Shown here one piece after another: positions 8,155 to 16,497 of a stretch of 64,000 nucleotides of DNA; positions within the stretch are counted from its first letter, which is position 1; every line of letters begins with the position of its first letter. A model generated the notes under the pieces. That model was not told where the DNA came from. It ran no database searches and saw only the letters and a program-made list of their open reading frames with translations. The stretch comes from Primorskyibacter aestuariivivens (GTDB lineage Bacteria > Pseudomonadota > Alphaproteobacteria > Rhodobacterales > Rhodobacteraceae), in assembly GCF_028023675.1 (NCBI RefSeq), contig NZ_JAQIOZ010000003.1, positions 310,001 to 374,000 of the forward strand, read 5' to 3'. A program made the position numbers and the translations under genes.

Positions 8155-10119
8155 ATGAGCTTGCCCCCCGGATTCCTTGATGAGTTGCGCAACCGTGTGT
8201 CCCTGTCGGACGTGGTCGGCCGCAAGGTCATGTGGGACGCCCGCAAGAGCAATCAGGGCAAGGGCGACATGTGGGCGCCTTGCCCCTTTCACCACGAAAA
8301 AACCGCGTCTTTTCACGTAGATGACCGCAAGGGCTTCTACTATTGCTTTGGTTGTCATGCCAAGGGGGATGCCATTTCCTTTATCAAGGACACGGAAAAC
8401 GTGGGCTTCATGGAGGCGGTGGAAATCCTCGCCGGTGAGGCCGGGATGGAAATGCCCGCCCGCGACCCGCAGGCCCAGCAAAAGTCCGACCGCCGCACCC
8501 AGTTGACCGAGGTGATGGATCACGCAGTTCAATTCTTCCGCCTGCAACTCAAGACTGGTGCCGCCGCAGAGGCGCGGACCTATCTGCAAAAACGCGGGCT
8601 GAAACCTGAAACGCTGGAGCGGTTCGAGATCGGCTTTGCTCCCGATCTGTGGCAGGGGCTTTGGGATCACCTGATCGCCAAGAACATTGCGCCCGACCTG
8701 ATCCTCGCCTGTGGATTGGCGCGGGAAAAGGGCGACCGGCGCTATGATGTGTTTCGCAACCGCATCATGTTCCCGATCCGCGATGCGCGCGGGCGTTGCA
8801 TCGCTTTTGGCGGGCGGGCGATGGACCCGAATGACAATGCCAAATACCTGAATTCGCCGGAAACCGAGCTTTTTGACAAAAGCTGGAACCTCTACAATCA
8901 CGGCCCCGCCCGCGAGGCTGCGGGTAAGGGCCTGCCGCTGATCGTGGCTGAGGGCTATATGGATGTGATCGCGCTGGCCGAGGGTGGTTTTCCCGCCGCC
9001 GTCGCGCCGCTTGGCACCGCCGTCACCGAGCATCAGCTGCAGATGATGTGGCGCATCGCCGATGAGCCGATCATCGCGCTGGATGGCGATACGGCGGGGC
9101 TGCGCGCCGCGCATCGGGTGATCGATCTTGCGCTGCCGCTGCTGACCGCCGGTAAATCGCTGCGCTTTGCGCTCATGCCACAGGGGATGGATCCCGATGA
9201 CCTGCTGCGCGCCAAGGGGGCGGGGGCGGTTCAAAAGCTTCTGGATGAGGCGCTGCCCATGGTGCAGCTGCTCTGGCGGCGCGAGACGGAAGGCAAAGTC
9301 CTGGACAGCCCCGAACGCAAGGCCGCTCTGGACAAGGCGCTGCGCGAGGTGATTGGCCGTATTCAGGATCCGTCGATCCGTGGCCATTACGGGCAGGAAA
9401 TCAAGGACCTGCGCTGGCAGCTGTTTCGCGGCAACCGCCAGCCTGCGCAAAACCGCCGCCCAATGGGCGCGCGGGGGCAGGGCGGGCGCGGCCAATGGCA
9501 GGCACCACCGGTGCCCATGCCGGACACCAAGGCGTCCTTTCTGGCCGCCGCCGATGAGCATGTGTTCATTCGATTGCGCGAAGCGGTGATCCTTGCCACC
9601 GCTGTCACCGCGCCGGAACTGGTGGCGGAATTTGAACACGCGATCGAACTTTTGGAGTGCGCGGACCCGGAACGCGCCGTGCTGCGCGACCTGATTCTGC
9701 GCCATGCCGATCAGGGAAAAGAGGCGTTGCATAGCGAAATTGAGCGCGCGATGGGGGGGCAGGCCCTTGAAAATCTGCTTGGCGCGCGCCATGTCGCCAT
9801 CATCCCTTGTATTCGCAATCCCGGCGATCCCGATATGGCCCGCGCCACGCTGGCCGAAGAAATCGCAAAACTGACCACATACAAGGGGTTGCAAGCCGAG
9901 GTTCAGGAGGCGGAGGAGGACCTTGATCATCTGGCCGACGAGACGGTGACATGGCGGCTTGGACAGGCGGCTCAGGCGCGCAACCGCGCCCAGCATGGCA
10001 GCCAGGAAGACAAGACCGAATATGAGACCGGACCGAACGGCGCCCTCTTGAGCCGAAGAGAACGCAGCGCACTGGATGCGTTGCTGGAACAGATCAACAC
10101 CACCAAGCCAAAGCGCTAA
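8155..10119 (+). CDS. dnaG: DNA primase
   Basis: 654 residues from ATG 8155. Synthesises RNA primers at the replication fork with DnaB. The N-terminal CHC2 zinc ribbon has C43, H46, C64 and C67. The TOPRIM catalytic core has E266 in VAEGYMDV and the acidic pair D310/D312 in LDGDTAG, as required for metal binding. The DnaB-interacting C-terminal region follows a Gln/Arg/Gly-rich linker around residues 425-460. It is followed by rpoD, the alphaproteobacterial remnant of the macromolecular synthesis operon; rpsU is not present. The upstream region carries the paired-hairpin repeat and two GANTC sites. Confidence 0.97.
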   Translation: MSLPPGFLDELRNRVSLSDVVGRKVMWDARKSNQGKGDMWAPCPFHHEKTASFHVDDRKGFYYCFGCHAKGDAISFIKDTENVGFMEAVEILAGEAGMEMPARDPQAQQKSDRRTQLTEVMDHAVQFFRLQLKTGAAAEARTYLQKRGLKPETLERFEIGFAPDLWQGLWDHLIAKNIAPDLILACGLAREKGDRRYDVFRNRIMFPIRDARGRCIAFGGRAMDPNDNAKYLNSPETELFDKSWNLYNHGPAREAAGKGLPLIVAEGYMDVIALAEGGFPAAVAPLGTAVTEHQLQMMWRIADEPIIALDGDTAGLRAAHRVIDLALPLLTAGKSLRFALMPQGMDPDDLLRAKGAGAVQKLLDEALPMVQLLWRRETEGKVLDSPERKAALDKALREVIGRIQDPSIRGHYGQEIKDLRWQLFRGNRQPAQNRRPMGARGQGGRGQWQAPPVPMPDTKASFLAAADEHVFIRLREAVILATAVTAPELVAEFEHAIELLECADPERAVLRDLILRHADQGKEALHSEIERAMGGQALENLLGARHVAIIPCIRNPGDPDMARATLAEEIAKLTTYKGLQAEVQEAEEDLDHLADETVTWRLGQAAQARNRAQHGSQEDKTEYETGPNGALLSRRERSALDALLEQINTTKPKR

Positions 10120-10169
10120 TTCGACTTTTGGTGAGGAATTGGTAAAGAAAAAAGGGTAAACGGGTGCGC

Positions 10170-10207
10170 GAATCACTCAGATTCGTTAATGATTCGAAAT
10201 CCGAATC
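10170..10207. promoter_or_regulatory. Cluster of four GANTC sites before rpoD
   Basis: GANTC motifs at 10170-10174, 10180-10184, 10191-10195 and 10203-10207 (GAATC, GATTC, GATTC, GAATC), spaced 10, 11 and 12 bases. The array is an alternating set of CGAATC/GATTCG arms separated by 5-base spacers, so adjacent arms form inverted repeats. It ends 26 bases before the rpoD ATG, in a 113-base intergenic region with an A-rich stretch (10141-10160). Confidence 0.75.
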
Positions 10208-10232
10208 ACCCGCCCCGGACGAGGAGCATCGC

Positions 10233-12218
10233 ATGGCCGCCAAAGACACCGACGATCAGAAGAATGACGCCAACGAAGATGTCTCGCTCGATATGAGCCA
10301 GACTGCAGTCAAGAAGATGATCGCCGAGGCGCGCGAGCGTGGCTACATCACCTACGATCAGCTCAACCAGGTGCTGCCCCCCGATCAGGTCAGTTCCGAC
10401 CAGATCGAGGATGTGATGTCCATGCTCTCGGAGATGGGTATTCAGGTCACCGAAGAGGAAGAGGACGGCGACGAGGACGAGAACAAAGGCTCGACCGAGC
10501 TTGTGGATGCGTCTTCGAACAAGGAGGTTGCGCTCTCTTCCGGCACGGCCGAGAAGCTGGACCGCACCGATGATCCGGTGCGCATGTACCTGCGCGAAAT
10601 GGGCTCTGTTGAACTGCTGAGCCGCGAGGGCGAGATCGCCATCGCCAAGCGGATCGAGGCCGGGCGCAACACGATGATCGCGGGGCTCTGCGAAAGCCCG
10701 CTGACCTTTCAGGCGATCACCATCTGGCGCGACGAACTTTTGTCCGAAGACATTCTGCTGCGCGATGTGATCGATCTGGAAACCACCTTTTCCGGTCAGA
10801 TGGACGAGGATGGTGCGGTCGGCGAGCCGGTGGTCGAAGCCGCGAACGTGACCAGCGCGCCGAAACAGGATCAGGGCCCCGAGCTTGACGCCGACGGCAA
10901 CCCGATTGCCAAGGACGATGACGACGACGATGACGATGAACAGGCCAACATGTCGCTTGCCGCGATGGAGGCCGCGCTCAAGCCGCAGGTGCTTGAGATG
11001 CTCGACCGCATCGCCGAGGATTACGTGCAACTCTCCGAGATGCAGGACAGCCGAATTTCCGCCACGCTGAACGAGGACGGTTCGTTCTCGGCGGCGCAGG
11101 AGGAAATTTACCAGAAACTGCGCGGTGAGATCGTCGAACTGGTGAACGAGCTTCACCTGCATAACAACCGGATCGAGGCGCTGATCGACCAGCTTTACGG
11201 CATCAACCGCCGGATCATGTCGATTGACAGCTCCATCGTGAAACTGGCCGACCAGGCACGCATCAACCGCCGCGAATTTGTCGATGCCTATCGCGGTCGC
11301 GAGCTTGATCCCAACTGGCTTGACGAGATGGCGCAAAAGCCCGGTCGTGGCTGGCAGATGTTCATCGAACGCTCCACCGACAAAGTTGAGGAGTTGCGCT
11401 CTGACATGGCCCAGGTAGGGCAGTATGTGGGTCTCGATATCTCGGAATTCCGCCGCATCGTGCAACAGGTGCAAAAGGGCGAGAAAGAGGCGCGGCAGGC
11501 CAAGAAGGAAATGGTCGAGGCCAACCTGCGTCTGGTGATTTCGATTGCCAAGAAATACACCAACCGCGGGTTGCAATTCCTTGATCTCATTCAGGAAGGT
11601 AACATCGGGTTGATGAAGGCGGTGGACAAATTCGAATATCGCCGCGGCTATAAATTCTCGACCTACGCGACATGGTGGATCCGTCAGGCGATCACCCGGT
11701 CCATCGCGGATCAGGCGCGCACCATCCGTATCCCGGTACATATGATCGAAACGATCAACAAGCTGGTGCGCACCGGCCGTCAGATGCTGCACGAGATCGG
11801 CCGCGAACCCACGCCCGAGGAACTGGCCGAAAAGCTGCAAATGCCGCTGGAAAAGGTCCGTAAGGTGATGAAGATCGCCAAGGAGCCGATTTCGCTGGAA
11901 ACCCCCATCGGCGACGAGGAAGACAGCCAGCTGGGCGATTTCATCGAGGATAAGAACGCCGTCCTGCCGCTGGATTCGGCCATTCAGGAGAACCTGAAGG
12001 AAACCACCACCCGCGTGCTGTCGTCGCTCACGCCGCGCGAAGAACGCGTGCTGCGCATGCGCTTCGGCATCGGCATGAACACCGACCACACGCTTGAGGA
12101 AGTGGGCCAGCAGTTCAGCGTGACCCGCGAACGTATCCGCCAGATCGAGGCGAAGGCGCTGCGCAAGCTCAAGCACCCGTCGCGGAGCCGGAAGCTGCGG
12201 TCGTTCTTGGATCAGTGA
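10233..12218 (+). CDS. rpoD: RNA polymerase primary sigma factor RpoD
   Basis: 661 residues from ATG 10233 with GAGGAG at 10221-10226. Housekeeping sigma70 factor. Region 1.1 ([20 protein letters not shown]) is near the N-terminus and region 1.2 is [13 protein letters not shown] long non-conserved insert contains an eight-Asp run (about residues 228-236). Regions 2.1-2.4 include [17 protein letters not shown] and the -10-recognising [14 protein letters not shown]. The region 4.2 helix-turn-helix is [20 protein letters not shown]. All expected regions are intact. Likely has its own promoter between 10120 and 10232, where the GANTC cluster sits. Confidence 0.98.
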   Translation: MAAKDTDDQKNDANEDVSLDMSQTAVKKMIAEARERGYITYDQLNQVLPPDQVSSDQIEDVMSMLSEMGIQVTEEEEDGDEDENKGSTELVDASSNKEVALSSGTAEKLDRTDDPVRMYLREMGSVELLSREGEIAIAKRIEAGRNTMIAGLCESPLTFQAITIWRDELLSEDILLRDVIDLETTFSGQMDEDGAVGEPVVEAANVTSAPKQDQGPELDADGNPIAKDDDDDDDDEQANMSLAAMEAALKPQVLEMLDRIAEDYVQLSEMQDSRISATLNEDGSFSAAQEEIYQKLRGEIVELVNELHLHNNRIEALIDQLYGINRRIMSIDSSIVKLADQARINRREFVDAYRGRELDPNWLDEMAQKPGRGWQMFIERSTDKVEELRSDMAQVGQYVGLDISEFRRIVQQVQKGEKEARQAKKEMVEANLRLVISIAKKYTNRGLQFLDLIQEGNIGLMKAVDKFEYRRGYKFSTYATWWIRQAITRSIADQARTIRIPVHMIETINKLVRTGRQMLHEIGREPTPEELAEKLQMPLEKVRKVMKIAKEPISLETPIGDEEDSQLGDFIEDKNAVLPLDSAIQENLKETTTRVLSSLTPREERVLRMRFGIGMNTDHTLEEVGQQFSVTRERIRQIEAKALRKLKHPSRSRKLRSFLDQ

Positions 12219-12228
12219 GGGAATAGAA

Positions 12229-12606
12229 TTGCCGCGCCAACCGGAGACGGACGAGAACTCAAGGTTCCATTGGCAAGAAGGAATGAAGTACGCGCACGAG
12301 GGCATCAAATCCTTGATGCTTTTGAATGGCGTTTCCACCATTTCCGTTCTCACTTTCGTGGGAAATACAAGCAACGGTGACGACGTGCTTGTCTACGCAA
12401 TGTTTTGTTTTGCGTTAGGTGCACTATCCGGCCCGATGGCCTTTCTTTTCGCTTACTTGACGCAGCTTCAGTATGGAAATGAAAATTTCGACCTCGCTCT
12501 TAGGTTTCATAATAGCACTTACGCTTGCATTGCTTTCGGCGTGGTGTTGTTCCTTTTCGGAATAGCTTTGGCCGGGTGCTCATTTATACAGCTTGGGCAA
12601 CAATGA
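12229..12606 (+). CDS. Small membrane protein of unknown function
   Basis: 125 residues from TTG 12229 (GAGGGA at 12216-12221 is well placed); an internal ATG at 12283 is the alternative. Three hydrophobic segments are visible, about 33-48, 56-80 and 98-120, after a charged N-terminus with FHWQEGMKYAHEG. No family recognised, though the pattern resembles small phage- or island-borne membrane proteins. Its GC content and codon choice are clearly lower (many TTT, AAT, AGG) than in flanking genes, suggesting recent acquisition. It starts 10 bases after rpoD and could be co-transcribed with it. Followed by the toxin-antitoxin pair. Confidence 0.6.
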   Translation: MPRQPETDENSRFHWQEGMKYAHEGIKSLMLLNGVSTISVLTFVGNTSNGDDVLVYAMFCFALGALSGPMAFLFAYLTQLQYGNENFDLALRFHNSTYACIAFGVVLFLFGIALAGCSFIQLGQQ

Positions 12607-12663
12607 GCTAAAGATGCTACAGGCGAACGTTTTATAGCGGCAAAACGCCGTCGCTCAAGGCCA

Positions 12664-12688
12664 GTAGGGTGAGCATTTTTGCCCACCA
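12664..12688. repeat. GTAGGGTG hairpin repeat, copy 1
   Basis: GTAGGGTGAGCA then T5 then GCCCACCA: a stem-loop with one mismatch (GGTGAGCA against TGCCCACC). The same pattern with a perfect stem occurs at 38236-38262. It lies between the membrane protein and the toxin-antitoxin promoter and may act as a weak terminator. Confidence 0.6.
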
Positions 12689-12692
12689 CCTC

Positions 12693-12725
12693 TTGCATGA
12701 ATGTACCCCATTGCGTACATTCATG
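12693..12725 (+). promoter_or_regulatory. yefM-yoeB promoter with overlapping operator palindrome
   Basis: A perfect 11-bp inverted repeat, CATGAATGTAC (12696-12706) and GTACATTCATG (12715-12725), has an 8-base spacer. It overlaps a sigma70-like promoter, TTGCAT (12693-12698), 17 bases, TACATT (12716-12721). E. coli YefM is known to repress its operon through palindromes with a TGTACA core, and both arms here contain GTAC. The predicted transcription start falls at about 12728, the antitoxin ATG itself. Confidence 0.72.
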
Positions 12726-12727
12726 CC

Positions 12728-12982
12728 ATGAAACACACGTCCTCTACCGACCTGCGCAAAAACCTCTCGGCCATGATGGACCGTGTCACAGCGGATCATG
12801 AGCCGCTGCTTGTCACCCGTGTGGGCGGTGAGCCTGTGGTGATGATCTCGCTTGAGGATTACGAGGCGATGGACGAGACCAGCTATCTTTTGTCCAATCC
12901 GGCCAATGCACGAATGCTTCGCGAAGGCATCGCACGCTTGAACAACGGCGAGTTTATTGAGCGCGAACTGATTGAAGAATGA
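12728..12982 (+). CDS. yefM: Antitoxin YefM (Phd/YefM family)
   Basis: 84 residues from ATG 12728, matching the E. coli length of 83; an in-frame ATG at 12701 lies within the operator and is less likely. The N-terminal dimerisation/DNA-binding half shows the family pattern STDLRKNLSAMMDRV and PLLVTRVGGEPVVMISLEDY. The acidic C-terminus (NNGEFIERELIEE) would wrap the toxin. It neutralises YoeB and autorepresses the operon. It overlaps the toxin gene by ATGA (12979-12982), the usual antitoxin-first coupled layout. Confidence 0.92.
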   Translation: MKHTSSTDLRKNLSAMMDRVTADHEPLLVTRVGGEPVVMISLEDYEAMDETSYLLSNPANARMLREGIARLNNGEFIERELIEE

Positions 12983-13236
12983 GGCTGGCTTGGGACCCGG
13001 TTGGCTGGGATCATTACCTTTACTGGCAAAAAACTGACAAGAAAATTCTGAGCAAGATCAACGCCCTGATCAAGGAATGCCAGCGCCACCCTTTTGAAGG
13101 CACGGGCAAGCCCGAGCCTCTGCGTGGTGACCTTTCCGGCTTCTGGTCGCGCCGGTTCACCCATGAGCATCGCTTGGTCTATCGGGTTCGCGACGGGGTG
13201 CTTGAGATTGTCGCCTGCAGGTATCACTATTCCTGA
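12979..13236 (+). CDS. yoeB: Toxin YoeB (ribosome-dependent mRNA interferase)
   Basis: 85 residues, RelE/YoeB fold. The catalytic residues known from E. coli YoeB fall at the same numbers here: E46 (GKPEPL), R65 (HEHRLVYRV) and the C-terminal H83-Y84 (CRYHYS). The toxin is therefore predicted to be active: it would cleave mRNA in the ribosomal A site when the antitoxin is degraded. It lies in a small accessory patch between rpoD and the HlyU-like gene. Confidence 0.94.
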   Translation: MRLAWDPVGWDHYLYWQKTDKKILSKINALIKECQRHPFEGTGKPEPLRGDLSGFWSRRFTHEHRLVYRVRDGVLEIVACRYHYS

Positions 13237-13293
13237 CAACCAGGGCAGGGCCGATCACCTGCCACGACCGACAATGCGTGAGGGAGTAAATTT

Positions 13294-13566
13294 ATGTCCA
13301 TATTGAAACGCCTGTTTGGCGGCGGCGGTTCTGCCAAAACACCCGAGGCCAAGGCCGAAGACTATAACGGCTTTCGCATCATCCCCGAACCGATCAACGA
13401 GGGCGGGCAATATCGTCTTGCCGCCCGGATCGAAAACGCCGACGGCTCCAAATCCCATCACCTGATCCGCGCTGATATGATCCGCGACTATGATGATGCA
13501 GTCGAGGCCGCCAGCGCCAAGGCCCGCCAGATGATCGACCAGATGGGCGAGGGGGTCTTCGACTGA
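13294..13566 (+). CDS. HlyU family protein
   Basis: 90 residues from ATG 13294 with TGAGGGAG upstream. Begins MSILKRLFGGGGSAK, followed by the conserved YNGFRIIPEPINEGGQYRLAARIE and a helical C-terminus DDAVEAASAKARQMIDQMGEGVF. This matches the small alphaproteobacterial HlyU-type family (named after a Vibrio haemolysin regulator, but with a different fold from ArsR-type HlyU). A regulatory role is only suggested by the name; no DNA-binding motif is visible. The YjbQ gene follows 14 bases later and is probably co-transcribed. Confidence 0.8.
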   Translation: MSILKRLFGGGGSAKTPEAKAEDYNGFRIIPEPINEGGQYRLAARIENADGSKSHHLIRADMIRDYDDAVEAASAKARQMIDQMGEGVFD

Positions 13567-13580
13567 CCCGCGCGCATCCC

Positions 13581-13997
13581 ATGCAAACGACTTTCACCAT
13601 CACCACCCAAGGCCAGGGCCTCTTTGAGTTCACCAGCGATGTCCGCCATTGGACCGAGGGCACGGGGCAACGCGACGGGCTGCTCACGCTGTTTGTCCGC
13701 CATACCTCGGCCAGCCTGCTCATTCAGGAAAATGCCGACCCGGAGGTCCAGACCGACCTGCGCGCCTTTTTCCATCGGCTGGTCCCGCCCACGACGGACC
13801 CGTCCATGTCCTATCTCACCCATACCTATGAAGGCCCCGATGACATGCCCGCCCATATCAAGGCGGCGATGATGCCGGTGTCGCTTTCTATCCCGCTATG
13901 CGATGGGCGGCTGGCGCTGGGCACGTGGCAGGGGATCTACCTGTTTGAACACCGAACTGCCCCGCACCGCCGCGAAGTCGTGGCACATCTGGGCTGA
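13581..13997 (+). CDS. YjbQ family protein (UPF0047)
   Basis: 138 residues, standard length. It contains the family signatures LLTLFVRHTSASLLIQENAD (about residues 35-54) and LALGTWQGIYLFEHR (about 111-125), with conserved His residues that bind metal in solved structures. Members have weak thiamine-phosphate-synthase-like activity in vitro, but the physiological role is unsettled. It lies just after the HlyU-like gene and is followed by a 6-bp stem hairpin (14011-14026). Confidence 0.92.
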   Translation: MQTTFTITTQGQGLFEFTSDVRHWTEGTGQRDGLLTLFVRHTSASLLIQENADPEVQTDLRAFFHRLVPPTTDPSMSYLTHTYEGPDDMPAHIKAAMMPVSLSIPLCDGRLALGTWQGIYLFEHRTAPHRREVVAHLG

Positions 13998-14010
13998 GAG
14001 CGGGGCGGAG

Positions 14011-14026
14011 GTCCGGTTTCCCGGAC
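14011..14026 (+). terminator. Small hairpin after the YjbQ gene
   Basis: GTCCGG / CCGGAC with a TTTC loop, followed by TTGT. A short stem, so only a weak terminator candidate. Just downstream TTGTAA (14027-14032) and TATAAT (14039-14044) may form part of the promoter of the next gene. Confidence 0.4.
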
Positions 14027-14091
14027 TTGTAAGGTCGGTATAATTTGCTAGGCTCAGGGCCTTCAGCCCCAACCATACCGGAGCCCGCCCC

Positions 14092-14838
14092 ATGCCCGAC
14101 GCAACCGCCAGTCCCGGCCGAACACGGCTCTGGATCGCGGGCGGAGCCGTGGCAGTGGCGCTAGGGCTTGGTGCGCGCGCCCTGATGATGCAGCCCGCCG
14201 AGGTGGCTGAGGCGAGTTGCCTCAACCGCAATGAGGATGAAGGCACTTGCGTATTTATCGGCGCGCCGCTGGAGATCGAGGGGCAGCCGGTCTTCCTGCC
14301 GCCCAAGCAACAGGCATTCTTTCCGCTCAAGGGGCAGCTGGCCTTTATCGATGCCGAGAAAAACATCTGGACCGCGCCGCCCAAGACGCTGACCGATGGG
14401 GCCACGATCCCGCGTCTTTTCGCACCGCTGATCGGGGATCGGCAGGCGCGTGAATACGTTCTGGCCGCGGCTTTGCACGATGCCTATTGCGGCATCGGCA
14501 ATGACGGTCTTGAGACCTTTCATACCCGCCCATGGCATGACGTGCACCGCATGTTCTACGAGGCGCTTCTGGTCGGCGGCACCCCCCCGCACAAGGCCAA
14601 GATCATGTTCGCCGCCGTCTATCTGGGCGGCCCGCGCTGGGACGACCCCGACCGTTCGCTGGATCACGTGAGCGAAGAGGCCCTGTTGCGCGAAATGGAA
14701 TGGTGCCTGATCTGGATTGACCGGGAGGAGCCCACAATCGAACAGATCGAGGCGTGGATGCAAAACCGCGAGGCCGGGTTGATCAATGGCACGCAGGCGG
14801 AACCGGATTGGGAGACATTGTTCAGCACCCGCGCGTAA
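14092..14838 (+). CDS. DUF1353 domain protein with N-terminal membrane anchor
   Basis: 248 residues. One hydrophobic helix near residues 14-32 (LWIAGGAVAVALGLGARAL) anchors the protein, and the rest is probably periplasmic with C43, C52 and C143. The central DUF1353 signature is present: LTDGATIPRLF, LAAALHDAYC and MFYEALLVGG, with the conserved Asp, Gly, His and Asp residues. DUF1353 is related to phage tail-associated and cell-wall-active proteins, but no activity is established. It stands alone between the YjbQ and M20 genes with an AT-rich TATAAT-containing upstream region. Confidence 0.82.
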   Translation: MPDATASPGRTRLWIAGGAVAVALGLGARALMMQPAEVAEASCLNRNEDEGTCVFIGAPLEIEGQPVFLPPKQQAFFPLKGQLAFIDAEKNIWTAPPKTLTDGATIPRLFAPLIGDRQAREYVLAAALHDAYCGIGNDGLETFHTRPWHDVHRMFYEALLVGGTPPHKAKIMFAAVYLGGPRWDDPDRSLDHVSEEALLREMEWCLIWIDREEPTIEQIEAWMQNREAGLINGTQAEPDWETLFSTRA

Positions 14839-14895
14839 CCCGCTTGCCATGGGTCGCATGCGCGCGGCACTCTTGCGGCGCAACAGGAGGCGCGC

Positions 14896-16455
14896 ATGCA
14901 GGACGATCCCATCATTCAGACAGCCATGACCACCGTGGACGGCTTGGCCCCGCGCCTGTCGGAATGGTGCGCGCAGATCTTTGATTTCGCTGAACCGGCC
15001 TGGCGTGAATACCGCTCTGCCGCGTGGTATGTGGCGCGGCTGCGCGAAGAGGGGTTCGAGGTCGAGGAAGGCTCGGGCGGCATGCCCACGGCCTTTTGCG
15101 CAGAATGGCGCAATGGTGATGGGCCGATGGTGGGCATGTATGCCGAATACGACGCTGTCCCCGCCAATAATCAGGCCGCCCGCCCGGAACAGGCCCCCCG
15201 CGATGGCATCAGCCCATTGGCGGCGGGCCATACCGATCCGCATTCCGCGCTGGGCATGGGGAGCCTTGGTGGGCTCTTGGCGACCAAGGCGGCGATGCAG
15301 GCGCACGGCATCAAGGGCGGGCTTCGGTTCACCGGCGAACCGGCCGAAAAGGTGCGCGGCTCCAAACCCATTCATGCCGCCCATGGCTATTACGACGGGT
15401 TGGACGCGATGCTGTCCTTTCACCCGTTCTACATGCTGCCGCTTTGCAATACCGTGCGCTGGGACACCCAATGCGGCGCGGCCTATTCGATGATTTTCCG
15501 CTTTCGCTGTGACGCGCCCGAAACATGGGGCGCGCGCGATGGCGCGCCGATCCCGCAAAGCCATTCCGATATCCGCGCGCCGGGGGCCAATGATGCGTTG
15601 ATGCTGATGTATCAGAACGCCCGCAGCCTGCGCGACGCCATGCTGCCCCATCGCGGCGGCTGGTCCGTGTCCGAGGCGATCCTCGCCACCGGGCAGGCCA
15701 CGGCGGACAATCTGCCCGCGTTGCAGGCGGATATCCAATACATGATCCGCGTGCCGGATCTGGACATGGCCGAACAGATCACCGCGCAACTGACCCGCGT
15801 GGCGGAGCAGGCGGCGGCGTTGACCGGGTGCACTGTCGAACGCCATTGGGTCTGCAAATCCCGTCCCGGCCTGACCAATCATGTGATGGCGGATGTGGTC
15901 TGGGAGGCGCTGCAGGCCGTAGGGCCGCCGGTTTGGGATGAGGACGCGCTGGAGATCGCCCGGCAGGTCCAGCGCGCCTCCGGCGGGGCGGGGGACCCTG
16001 ATCCGCTCATCCCGGACTGCACCGCGCTCATCCCGCCTCAGGAGGCCGAGGCGATCCTGCGCCGTGATCTGCCGCCCGCGCAGATGAACAGCACCTCGGA
16101 CGATTACACCGACATGACATGGCATTGCCCCACGGCGCGGTTCTACATCGCGCGGCCCGCCTTGCGTGGTGGGCCATATCCACCCTGGGCGATGAACGCG
16201 CTGGGCGGTATTCCGGCGACCATTGATCCCACCGTGGTCACCGCCGCCAAGGTGCTGGCGCGCGCCGCGCTTCGGGTTCTGACGGATGAGACAACGCGCG
16301 CAACGGCTTGGGAAGAATTCAATAATCGCACAGGAGGTGGCGTCGGCGGGACGGATCACATTCCGCCGCTCTGCGACTATCCCGCGCCCACGGGCTTTGC
16401 CTGGCCGGAATATGTGGAGACGCCGCGCGGGCGTGACTGGCATTTGCCGGGGTAG
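14896..16455 (+). CDS. M20 family amidohydrolase (AbgB-like)
   Basis: 519 residues from ATG 14896 with AGGAGG upstream. A zinc-dependent M20/M25/M40 peptidase-like amidohydrolase resembling the aminobenzoyl-glutamate hydrolase AbgB. Seen features: the metal-binding strand GPMVGMYAEYDAVP, GHTDPHSALGMGSLGGLLATKAAM in place of the usual G-H-D/N motif, and a conserved LRFTGEPAEKVRGSKPIHAAHGYYDGLDAML dimerisation-type region given here only in outline. Cytoplasmic, no signal peptide. The substrate (N-acyl or p-aminobenzoyl-glutamate-like) cannot be read from sequence. Convergent with ileS, with a shared hairpin between them. Confidence 0.85.
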   Translation: MQDDPIIQTAMTTVDGLAPRLSEWCAQIFDFAEPAWREYRSAAWYVARLREEGFEVEEGSGGMPTAFCAEWRNGDGPMVGMYAEYDAVPANNQAARPEQAPRDGISPLAAGHTDPHSALGMGSLGGLLATKAAMQAHGIKGGLRFTGEPAEKVRGSKPIHAAHGYYDGLDAMLSFHPFYMLPLCNTVRWDTQCGAAYSMIFRFRCDAPETWGARDGAPIPQSHSDIRAPGANDALMLMYQNARSLRDAMLPHRGGWSVSEAILATGQATADNLPALQADIQYMIRVPDLDMAEQITAQLTRVAEQAAALTGCTVERHWVCKSRPGLTNHVMADVVWEALQAVGPPVWDEDALEIARQVQRASGGAGDPDPLIPDCTALIPPQEAEAILRRDLPPAQMNSTSDDYTDMTWHCPTARFYIARPALRGGPYPPWAMNALGGIPATIDPTVVTAAKVLARAALRVLTDETTRATAWEEFNNRTGGGVGGTDHIPPLCDYPAPTGFAWPEYVETPRGRDWHLPG

Positions 16456-16460
16456 GTTTC

Positions 16461-16482
16461 CCGGGCGGCGCGAACCGCCCGG
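16461..16482. terminator. Hairpin between convergent amidohydrolase and ileS genes
   Basis: Perfect 8-bp stem CCGGGCGG / CCGCCCGG with loop CGCGAA in the 42-base convergent gap. No T-run on either side. It is followed immediately by the palindrome TGTGATCACA (16488-16497) that abuts the ileS stop codon. Confidence 0.45.
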
Positions 16483-16497
16483 AAGCTTGTGATCACA

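Noticed and set aside
8023-10176. Very long open frame on the minus strand (717 codons) opposite dnaG, and similar long antisense frames opposite rpoD, acs, soxA, glgB and the acyl-CoA dehydrogenases
   Set aside because: They mirror high-GC genes in other frames. The forward proteins have full conserved motifs, while the reverse ones are rich in His, Arg and Gly with no recognisable domain.
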